Positions 49,119-57,461 of a stretch of DNA of 64,000 nucleotides are shown here, piece after piece; positions within the stretch are counted from its first letter, which is position 1; the number at the start of each line of letters is the position of its first letter. The position numbers and the translations under genes were made by a program. The stretch spans positions 744,001 through 808,000 of the forward strand of contig JAUFOR010000001.1 in NCBI GenBank assembly GCA_040285745.1, read 5' to 3'. The notes beneath the pieces are model-generated. The model was not told the DNA's origin and searched no databases. It saw only the letters and a list, made by a program, of their open reading frames with translations. Source of the stretch: Barthelona sp. PCE (taxonomy: Eukaryota > Metamonada: BaSk clade).

Positions 49119-50969
49119 TTAAACTTTCAAGATTAAACCATGATGATGGGTGATGTCTGCTTTGGCTAAAAATTGTTGAATATTCACTCTATATTTCTCA
49201 CATTCCCAATGATCTTCGCGATCGTCCATGTAAACTTTTTCGTATATGAGCTCATAATCCAAAACATTAACAGTTAGCAAAAAAAAAGAATTCAACGCTA
49301 CACTTTGAAAATGTTTACGTAATGGATCTACAATGAATGGGGTGTTACAATTGACTAAATTAACCCTCCCATTGTAATGAAAGACTTCATCATAAATCAT
49401 AAAGTAATCTTTGCTCAAAAAAACTGCAATGTCAGATTGAGCTCCATAATAACCGAATTCAAAGCGATGGAATTCTGTTAACATTGTGTCATAATCAATA
49501 ACGAGTAATCCAGCGTCCCACTCCAATCCATTAGTGTACGCAACAATAAAAAGACTGGGGTGATAAGGGTTATGCCGTATAAAAGCAATATTGTCAACAA
49601 CACTACTTATCTCAATGGATCTTACTGGTTGATCGGCTCCAAATACCCATATCACACAGTCTTTATGTCGTGATAAAATTGCTACACGATCATACATCAC
49701 AACATCAATGATTTTTGTTGCAGAATCGCCAAAACATGAACTTGCTGTGGTATGTCTGAGCGCCACAGTTCCATATTCGTTTCCCTCGACCAAACGATAA
49801 CTGCTAGACGGATATTCATCAGATCGAATAACATCACCAGTCTCAAAATCAACAACCTGAATGAAATTGCCTTGGAGTTGAACGTATGAGGTCTCATGCA
49901 CTCTGTGAAGTACAGGTCCTTGATTGGACCCATCATATTGAGGATCTCCTGTAAATATGTGTACTGAATTACTCCACGGAAGAATGCAAACAGCATGACC
50001 AAAAGATAAACTCATTGGAATACCAAAAAAACTTTCAAAATACATAAATTTCGTTATGGTCCATAGAGTGTTTGGTGAGCAATCACGAAAACTCAATGAA
50101 GAAGCATATCTACCATTGAAATCAACCAATTTCGATCCTATCTGCAGTTTTCTGCCTTCTTGTTTGTTGCTCACTTCACAATGAAACCCATTACGTGACA
50201 TTTTAACACATGCTCCCACCAAGCTAAAAATATACATTGTGTTATTGGAAAATACTGCGCTCTCCACCACAATATCAAGTGTTAAATGGACTGGGTCAAC
50301 GTACAATGTTGGCTCATTGTCTTCATTAAACCCTACGTAACATACAGTTCCATCCATCATTATTAAAACATCCTCTAAAAATGAATGACCGTATATTGGA
50401 CTGATACTCTTAACATTTGTTGAATCGAGATCCGGTGGATAATTGACAGGCGTGACGACAAATATATCATCCACCACATCTACAATAACATGCGATCCTT
50501 TAAATAAGAGATGTGGAAGATTTGCCATACTATTACTGTAACATAGTTCTTTGAAACCCTCGTGAACGACGTGGTGCGGTGAGTCTATCCGCTTATGGTG
50601 TAAGGAACCGTTTTGGAAGTACAGCAAGTATTTTCCTCGAATAACTCCGAAAACTGTCTGAAAACCTATTTCACCAACAGATGTGCTGTGCTCGAGCTCA
50701 AGATTATCGTTTTTAGTGCTAAAAAACTTCCACTCTATTACAGCATTCACATCTTCCCTCTTCCTCATTCTATACATTGATGAGTAAAATACTGGTTTTA
50801 AATGTGCAAAATCCTCAGAATAATCCAGTTCATCAATCGGATTACTGATACATGCAAAAGGTTGAAAAGATGCAAAAAAATTTGTTGATTCCAGTGTGTA
50901 AAACATGCCTCCCTCGTGGGGTTCAAGTCTAAACGGGTACTTACATTCAACTGCACAAAGTCTAGGCAT
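49119..50969 (-). CDS. Propeller-like lineage-specific protein, 616 residues
   Basis: ATG at 50967-50969, product starts MPRLCAVECKYPF. Beta-rich with blade-like strands (VFGVIRGKYLLYFQNGSL, IMMDGTVCYVGFNEDNEP, VAILSRHKDCVIWVFGADQPV). No signal peptide, membrane helix or catalytic motif. Weak similarity to 25530-27479 (same MPR start, comparable length, NPxxxxLF motif late) and to 12916-13983 (VGFNE motif). Function unknown. Confidence 0.8.
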   Translation of the reverse strand: MPRLCAVECKYPFRLEPHEGGMFYTLESTNFFASFQPFACISNPIDELDYSEDFAHLKPVFYSSMYRMRKREDVNAVIEWKFFSTKNDNLELEHSTSVGEIGFQTVFGVIRGKYLLYFQNGSLHHKRIDSPHHVVHEGFKELCYSNSMANLPHLLFKGSHVIVDVVDDIFVVTPVNYPPDLDSTNVKSISPIYGHSFLEDVLIMMDGTVCYVGFNEDNEPTLYVDPVHLTLDIVVESAVFSNNTMYIFSLVGACVKMSRNGFHCEVSNKQEGRKLQIGSKLVDFNGRYASSLSFRDCSPNTLWTITKFMYFESFFGIPMSLSFGHAVCILPWSNSVHIFTGDPQYDGSNQGPVLHRVHETSYVQLQGNFIQVVDFETGDVIRSDEYPSSSYRLVEGNEYGTVALRHTTASSCFGDSATKIIDVVMYDRVAILSRHKDCVIWVFGADQPVRSIEISSVVDNIAFIRHNPYHPSLFIVAYTNGLEWDAGLLVIDYDTMLTEFHRFEFGYYGAQSDIAVFLSKDYFMIYDEVFHYNGRVNLVNCNTPFIVDPLRKHFQSVALNSFFLLTVNVLDYELIYEKVYMDDREDHWECEKYRVNIQQFLAKADITHHHGLILKV

Positions 50970-51159
50970 AGATTTGGTTGGTTAAGAATGTATTTATGAT
51001 AATGACTAGATGAAGAAACGACACAATGTAAACACTGTTTACAGGAATTTCAATTCATGGTGATGCATTCTTTTTTTGATTTCATTAAAATATCACATCT
51101 CAAAAAAGAACTGACCTCTATTCAATTGAACATCAGTAATACTTTGTCAAAAAAACACT

Positions 51160-52827
51160 TTACTGCATGGAGATAACCTTCTCCTTAGTGCGATGCTGCA
51201 GCTTCTTACGTTTAGAAGATGGTAGATCAAGAACTGACTTGCGACATGCAATCTCACGTATATTGTTACTCAAGCTGTTGGAGCTGTGGGCAACCATCGA
51301 TAGCGCGCTTAGAGGGAGCCCATGGTTGACGCATAGCGCCACCTCACTGATCAAATCGGCAGAATTTTCATGACAGATAATAGCACCCACAACTTGTGAG
51401 TTATCTTCTTCAACATGCAGTTTGATAAACCCATTCGTTGAAGCCGTAGATATTGCCTTGAAACTGTGCTGGAAATCACTGACAACTGTTTCGTATTTAA
51501 CTTTATCAGTATCAAGCTCCTGCTTACTGCGACCGATAAAGGCTATCGATGGATTAACGTTGATTCTATAGACTGGATACTTTGGCACGATTGTCACTTC
51601 CTGCTTGGAGCGGGAATACTCACCAACCATGCGGGCCTGGTCGACAGCCTGAGACCAAGTTCCACGAGACTCCTGGATACAGTCACCAACGGCGAAGATA
51701 CGCTTGTTAGTGGTTCGGAAGTGCTTGGATACCTTTATGGCACGGCGGTCGTCATATTGCACGTTGGCAACATCAAGTCCGATGTTTGTGTTCGGTTCAT
51801 TGCCAGCACAGATGAGAACCTCATCACAATGAAGTTGGATGCCCATTGTAAGGTTGATAAGCTTCTCGTCATTCGTGGCTGTGATGCTTGTTGGCTCCGA
51901 ATTATTGAAGCAGTAGACACCTTGTTGACGAAGCGAATTTTCAACAAAATCACTTACAGTCCGGTCAAAATTGCTCAGAAGGTACTGCTTCTTCTCAATA
52001 ATCCAAACCTGCACGCCGAAGTTCACAAGTATTTGTGCCAGTTCGCAACCGGTTGCACCACCTCCAATTATCGCGATACGCAATGGAAGCGAAGAAAGAG
52101 ACCAGAGCGTCTCTGGAGTAATAAAGCCCGTTTCGATGAGCCCAGGGATGTCAGGAATCTTAGTTTTTGATCCCGTACAAATGAAACAGTTTTCAAACTG
52201 AATGTTTCTAGCCCCAACACGAAGGTGCTTCTTATCAGTAAAAATGCCCTCACCGCGATAAACGTGTAGGCCCCTTTCGATCATGTCACGAATGTTGTAA
52301 CGCGACACTAGTCGGTTGCGGCGTAACTTCATCTCCTTGATAGCCGAAGACCACGTGACCAAATTTTCAGCGTGTATGCCCAACATCGCGTACTGTTCAA
52401 GTCTCTTCGATACCTGGCCGAGCTCGTTCATTATGTTGGTTGGGACGGTGCTAAAAGTGAGATCAGAACCACAAACAAGATTCTTCTCGACTAGCGCGAC
52501 TTTCTTGTCGTATGCCAGGAAAAAGTCTGCCAATTCAAGACCAGCTGCACCTGCACCGATGATCACAGCGTGGTACTTGACAAGTGGCTGCTCATTATAG
52601 TCAGGAACGCTCAATACCTCAAACAGCTGTTGATCAAGTTCACAGTTCAAGTCAAGGTAAGGGTGTTGGTCCTGCTTGTACGCAGACGGGACAGGTCCGA
52701 TTGGTGGGGTTGGAATGCGGTTTTCATCATCGATAGCCGCTTGAGTTGTGGATGCCCTGATTTCAAAGCGTTTCTCCTCTAATTTAGACACTAAAAGTTA
52801 GCCCTTGCCTATAAACAAGCCCATACT
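51160..52827 (-). CDS. FAD/NAD(P)-dependent flavoprotein, disulfide-oxidoreductase fold without redox cysteines; intron inside the start codon
   Basis: The long exon (51160-52790) has no in-frame ATG at its 5' end. Removing the 36-base intron 52791-52826 joins A at 52827 to TG at 52789-52790, giving ATG and a 543-residue protein (MSKLEEKRFEIR). The FAD motif is VIIGAGAAGLELADF (~76-90) and the NAD(P) motif is IAIIGGGATGCELAQIL (~238-254). The second FAD motif is RIFAVGDCIQ. Overall it follows the dihydrolipoamide dehydrogenase/mercuric reductase/SthA group. The CxxxxC active site reads DLTFST (in CGSDLTFSTVPTN) and the C-terminal HPTxxE reads SNSLSN, so disulfide chemistry is unlikely. A transhydrogenase- or oxidase-like reaction is possible. 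A ~65-residue N-terminal extension and a basic tail are unusual. Confidence 0.85.
52791..52826 (-). other. Spliceosomal intron (36 bases) splitting an ATG start codon
   Basis: Minus strand: GTATGGGCTTG at the donor and GGCTAACTTTTAG at the acceptor. The upstream exon ends ...CACATA, so A|TG is rebuilt. The joined frame has no other ATG before the upstream stop. Confidence 0.72.
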
Positions 52828-52992
52828 ATGTGTGGAAAAATGTAAAAAGAGAGATTTCAAAATGCAAGTTACAGTTTCAGCTCAACAGTATATTCTGTTA
52901 AATTATAGTATATGTAAGCCTTTTACATGATTTCCTCCTGTCATACACATAAATTTGTCCTTGAAAAACAAACAAAATTTCAGCACTCTTTA

Positions 52993-53668
52993 CTAATCTA
53001 AGCGTAAATCAAATTCTCTAATCTCTGAACCCTCATCTGTGATAATGCACATCTCAATCTTATCTCCTGTGTGAATATCTCGTTCAGCAACAGAACCAAA
53101 TAATGTACGCATAATACTCACAGCTTCTTCCAATTCAGGCATTTCTTCGGCAGTTAAGTTGGAGAACATCTCATCCATGAGTGGAAGACACAAAAACACT
53201 CCAGATCCTTCAACTTTATACTGATGCCTAGATTTGCTACCAATAGAATCATAATCGTATAAAAATGATTCACCGTCTTGCACGCCCACGGCCATGTTGA
53301 ATGTGTAGAATGGGAAAAATCTGCGGTTATAGAGTGTGTTTGATAATAACTGTGCAAAAGCATTGGGATTAATCACCTCGTGGTTTTTTCTCTCATATTC
53401 CTTCACTCGGATCTTCAGAAGCTTTCTTAATGCAATTCTGTCAGCCAATTGGCCTCCAGAACCAAGGCAAATTTTATCTGTCAATGGAGACAGTTTTGTG
53501 ACGTTTCTAGACGGAATTGAGTATCCATCAGACATTCTTGTGTCAGCTCCAATGATAGCAAAGCCCTTTCCGACGATCGAAATAACTGTTCTAAATGTTA
53601 ATTGATGGATGCCTTAAAAGTGCGACATACCCTTTGTTATCTGTGTATGGTGAATATTCGTCAGACAT
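52993..53668 (-). CDS. 20S proteasome subunit beta6 (PSMB1 type); one intron
   Basis: Exon 1 is 53631-53668 (MSDEYSPYTDNKG) and exon 2 is 52993-53590, 211 residues in all. The splice restores GTVISIVGKGFAIIGADTRMSDGYSI, which matches the [27 protein letters not shown]-type start of beta6 in two blocks. Other family marks are LLSNTLYNRRFFPFYTFN and AERDIHTGDKIEMCIIT. Beta6 is a non-catalytic ring subunit. Only 12 residues precede the Gly-Thr junction, so the propeptide is very short. It is divergent from the 53950 gene. Confidence 0.94.
53591..53630 (-). other. Spliceosomal intron (40 bases) in proteasome beta6
   Basis: Minus strand: GTATGTCGCAC at the donor, AATTAACATTTAG at the acceptor. 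Splits a Gly codon (GG|A). Splicing is required for the conserved N-terminus. Confidence 0.92.
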
Positions 53669-53871
53669 TTCTTGTGATATGGGAGAGAAACGGTTTAACA
53701 AGTTCCTTAAACCTTTTTCATCTATTCAAGAGGTTTTTCTGTTCTTTGATATACAGTTGTATTGTAAATCGTGATGAAATTGCAAATATATTCACACAAC
53801 AATTGGTGCAGGCAACCTTGGAATTGAATCCGATTATTAAGTTTTATACATTCGAATTGGTGCAAGTATAG
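53647..53871 (+). other. Open frame upstream of 53950, separated by a TAG
   Basis: A protein-like frame (…QQLVQATLELNPIIKFYTFELVQ) runs to a TAG at 53869-53871 in the same phase as the downstream gene. The TAG sits inside GTATAG, a possible intron donor, but no TAAC-N3-WAG acceptor restores the frame. Part of it overlaps exon 1 of the proteasome gene. It may be a first exon, a broken 5' end or chance. Confidence 0.35.
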
Positions 53872-53949
53872 CATGTGACATCATGTTGTTTTAAAAATTA
53901 TCCAGAATTTTATTGTCCATATCGCAAAAATATAGTTTCTCCTTTTACA

Positions 53950-56481
53950 ATGGTTGGGGATATTGTAGTGAATCCACTAGCATGGATTTACTCTCTAATA
54001 GAACGGGTGGGGCCCGATATACTTCAAACAGGTGATCCAGAACTTTTTCAAAACCTTTTTGTGCATTTGTGTCAAATGGATGACAAATTCGAACATTTTT
54101 TTTCGAAAATGGGGTCAACGTTTATGAGAGATGTTATGGAATTGAAGAAAGACCACAAAAATAAGTCTTCCAACGTTTTATATTCAAATCCTCAAATTGA
54201 AGAGCTTAATACAGATATACTTCATGCTTTTTCGACCATTTTATCAATGGCCCTTCAGGAGGACGAAAATGACTTACACATTACTATATGCATCATTTTA
54301 GATCATTTTTCCAGTCACATAAATCTTAAATGCCTTGATTTTTTCACAGATGAGTACTGTCAATTCGTAGTATGCTATAATCTAATTCTGATGGCTGACA
54401 AACATTACTTTATACCACAAAAAGTTTTTTCCTTCTTGCCACCTAAAAAAGGTGAACTTCCATCATATAATTTACCAAATTCCAAGACGTTCAACGAACT
54501 GAACGAGAAAAAGATGGGTCATAACATGAATATATTGGCATTTCTTCTTGATTTCTTAAAATCAAAAAACTATCGACTTTCAATTCATGAACAATGGTTA
54601 AAATCGTTAGTTGTTGGTCTTAACAACATTCTTGGAGACAAAAAGCAAGTTTCTCCTGAGTGGATTACAGAAATCATTACTACCTTAATAGAGAAGCAGG
54701 GGATAGTGTTGGTTGAAAGAATGAATATGTTTTCTAGTGTTAATTTGAGAAGAAAAGCGTTCAATTCAACAGCTTCTAAACCGCAATCATCCAACAAGTA
54801 CGCTAAGAAAGTCTCTGCGACAAGGGAATTTTCTCCTTCACCAATACAGTTTTTACCAAGTGTTCCATTTACTCCGAAACAAAATAATCAGCAGACTACT
54901 CCAGCTCCTGACGTTGAGAGGATACCACGTACTTCATTAGCGCTTTTTTTTTCAGAGTTTTTGGATAAAGAAATTGCTTTGTGTGGAGATATAGCATCTT
55001 TTTGTGTCCCTCACCCTGAATCAATTCCAGGATTTGAACTTTTCATGATGCAAACACTTATATCTAAAGTTCGTGATACGGTGGCTGGCGTTTCCACTAT
55101 GTTACCTTTCAAAAACGGAATACTCTATGTTAATTTAGTGTTACTCAGCGCTATAAACTGCATATTTGGCCTTGTTCCCATCTTTCCGAAAAAGGATGGG
55201 GAGCTGAGCAACATAATCATCACAATCAAGTATTTAGAGAATTTTCTTCAACAACTCAATCACTGTCTCGTTGCTATAGATAATGAGCACACCGTTTTTC
55301 TGGTTATCAGCTGTTTTATAAGCCTTTGGAAGTATATTCCTGATTGCCTTTTACCTACTTTTGAAGAATTCATAAATTCCATATCTTCATTGATTACGAT
55401 TATGAGTTTTATAAGTTACTTTAACTTATGTTTTTATATGGAAGATATCAATATTGTATTAAGTTTTACTAAATCCAATGAACGCAACGACAGCGATAAG
55501 GAATATGATGCATTTTTTTTGCAACATATTAACAATATTCACTATATAAGACTTTTTTCACCTGCACTTTTTGCGTTGAAACAGTCATATGATACACTAT
55601 TTCAGAAGAATTCTGTTGAAGCCACTATATCTTCAAGTGAAAATCAGCAAAAAAAGAAGAAACGTAAAGTACTTGTTTTAAAAAAAAAGGAGAAGAATGA
55701 AAAGCAAATCTTTTCTCCTCAGAAGATTCCAGTTACTAAATCTGTTTATAATAGTATATTGCATGTGTTCAGTCAGGAAAAACAAGACCTATTATATCGG
55801 ATAATAGATAGCTTCATGCTGGAAAAAAGGGAAGAGTGGTCTTTCGTTGTAATTGATGATATTTGTGAACGGTATATGGCTGTAGTAACTGCCATGTTCC
55901 CTTTAGAGCCTCGCTCCGTACTCCTCTTTTCAAAGACACAACTATTTGAGCTACTGAAGGAAAGAATTCCAAAATCAAAACCAATAATCAGGAATGATCA
56001 AAAAAGAATTTTTCATTCTTCTTTTGGTGAATACATTTCAAGCATAGACAGGTGCATTGCTCTCATACACGACTCAGATGTGAGGTCAATACATAGAGCA
56101 ATGACTGTATTGTGTGAGCTCATTTCGAAAGGTAATGAGATACTACCACAAGGCATACTAACCAGTATACAGAGCTTAAACCATTTCCTAAAGATCATGG
56201 TCTCGCTAATTGTTGTTCTTTCCATGAAAGATCTTGATGCTGACATTTTTGAACAAATTTCTGTAGTGTTTGAATTGATTTTTGAGTTTTTTATGAAATC
56301 ATATGATATAGAATCCATAGAGCTTAAACAAAGCATCACTTTATTAACACTAAGATGTATACGTCACAAAAAAATATTTCCCTTCGAAAAACGTAAAAAA
56401 GCATGCATAACGATTTTAAACTTATTTTTAACTTGGTTCAAAATGGATACCTGGTTTGAACAAATCACTGTAAAAGCTTAA
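53950..56481 (+). CDS. Helical protein, about 843 residues, function unknown; 5' end uncertain
   Basis: The first ATG after the TAG at 53869 is 53950 (MVGDIVVNPLAWIYSLIERV). The protein is mostly hydrophobic helices without signal peptide, like a HEAT-type solenoid, with a basic low-complexity insertion (KKKKRKVLVLKKKEKNEKQ) near residue 570-585 and a Ser/Pro/Gln-rich linker near 275-325. The frame stays open 75 bases upstream of 53950 and, past one TAG, for a further ~220 bases. No family was recognised. Its TAA overlaps the stop of the opposite gene (TTAA at 56478-56481). Confidence 0.75.
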   Translation: MVGDIVVNPLAWIYSLIERVGPDILQTGDPELFQNLFVHLCQMDDKFEHFFSKMGSTFMRDVMELKKDHKNKSSNVLYSNPQIEELNTDILHAFSTILSMALQEDENDLHITICIILDHFSSHINLKCLDFFTDEYCQFVVCYNLILMADKHYFIPQKVFSFLPPKKGELPSYNLPNSKTFNELNEKKMGHNMNILAFLLDFLKSKNYRLSIHEQWLKSLVVGLNNILGDKKQVSPEWITEIITTLIEKQGIVLVERMNMFSSVNLRRKAFNSTASKPQSSNKYAKKVSATREFSPSPIQFLPSVPFTPKQNNQQTTPAPDVERIPRTSLALFFSEFLDKEIALCGDIASFCVPHPESIPGFELFMMQTLISKVRDTVAGVSTMLPFKNGILYVNLVLLSAINCIFGLVPIFPKKDGELSNIIITIKYLENFLQQLNHCLVAIDNEHTVFLVISCFISLWKYIPDCLLPTFEEFINSISSLITIMSFISYFNLCFYMEDINIVLSFTKSNERNDSDKEYDAFFLQHINNIHYIRLFSPALFALKQSYDTLFQKNSVEATISSSENQQKKKKRKVLVLKKKEKNEKQIFSPQKIPVTKSVYNSILHVFSQEKQDLLYRIIDSFMLEKREEWSFVVIDDICERYMAVVTAMFPLEPRSVLLFSKTQLFELLKERIPKSKPIIRNDQKRIFHSSFGEYISSIDRCIALIHDSDVRSIHRAMTVLCELISKGNEILPQGILTSIQSLNHFLKIMVSLIVVLSMKDLDADIFEQISVVFELIFEFFMKSYDIESIELKQSITLLTLRCIRHKKIFPFEKRKKACITILNLFLTWFKMDTWFEQITVKA

Positions 56482-57176
56482 ATGATCTCTTCTAATTCAA
56501 TAGCATCAGTTATTATTCTTGTTCTCTCAACACTTGCAGAAACAGGCTCTTCATCTCTAGTTGTAACCATATTACCTCCTAAAACCTGCCTGCCTTTATC
56601 GCGGTTGAGAACGTGCTTATTAAATGAGTACGCTAAATAAAATATACTAATCATAGACGTGAACATAGTAAGCACAATTGTTACTGAATCTTTAGTGTGA
56701 TCACGCTCACGTACGTATTCGTAGTACAAAACAACGTGCATGTTATCCTTTGTGAGGAGGTTTTCCTCTGTGTAGTGGTATGTAGGGATATATTTAACTT
56801 TTGTGACAACATCATCAAAAACGTTCATGATAATGGAGATACTAGTTAGAGTCTTAACTGCATCCCCTGGGCGCTCATGCCCGTCAAACAGCTGGAAGGG
56901 CTTTGAACGACGACCGTCAACCTTCATAATTATCTTAAACATGTTGTCGCTGAAATGTTCAGACATGTGATCAACTGCATCAAAATAATGTGTAAGGGGC
57001 AACAGAGTTTCACTGTTCTCCTTGAAACGGGGCAGTAAAGCACGATTGAGGCTACGAGTAAGAACACCTTTCTCAAAATTAACTTGCATCTCAAATTCAA
57101 CTGGAATGATTGATCCCTTTTGGTGTGCAGATGCCCATGAAAGCAGTATCAATGTGCAAAAAAGGAAAACGTGCAT
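56478..57176 (-). CDS. Small type I membrane protein, 232 residues
   Basis: The first ATG in frame is 57174-57176. Residues 1-18 form a signal peptide (MHVFLFCTLILLSWASA). A ~145-residue lumenal or extracellular domain without cysteines after the signal peptide follows. One transmembrane helix lies at about 162-184 (TIVLTMFTSMISIFYLAYSF), then a ~45-residue cytosolic tail with basic and acidic parts ending ELEEII. I do not recognise the family. The Cys-free lumenal domain argues against an extracellular disulfide-rich receptor. Confidence 0.78.
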   Translation of the reverse strand: MHVFLFCTLILLSWASAHQKGSIIPVEFEMQVNFEKGVLTRSLNRALLPRFKENSETLLPLTHYFDAVDHMSEHFSDNMFKIIMKVDGRRSKPFQLFDGHERPGDAVKTLTSISIIMNVFDDVVTKVKYIPTYHYTEENLLTKDNMHVVLYYEYVRERDHTKDSVTIVLTMFTSMISIFYLAYSFNKHVLNRDKGRQVLGGNMVTTRDEEPVSASVERTRIITDAIELEEII

Positions 57177-57232
57177 GATAGGCAATAGAAATGTGTAACA
57201 AGCTCATTCTACTTAATTTGACATCGAAAAAG

Positions 57233-57243
57233 TATAAACGGTA
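57233..57243 (+). promoter_or_regulatory. TATAAACGGTA element in a divergent promoter
   Basis: A variant of the TATAAACAGTT element, located between the starts of the small membrane protein gene and the kinesin gene. Weak support. Confidence 0.3.
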
Positions 57244-57461
57244 TTTAAAATAGTTTTTACTCCACGCCATTCATCTCGATTAGTACAAAACCATCATGAT
57301 ATCACTATTTAAAAAAATAGGCTCATTATTTCCAAACTTAGGAATATATTGGACTAATTGACGCGCATTGATACATTAGCCGGTTTTCAACAATGCAATT
57401 CCATGAAAAACGGAACATTTCGCCTTTGTTTAACCTTTTTTACCATTTCAAATCATTCTAT

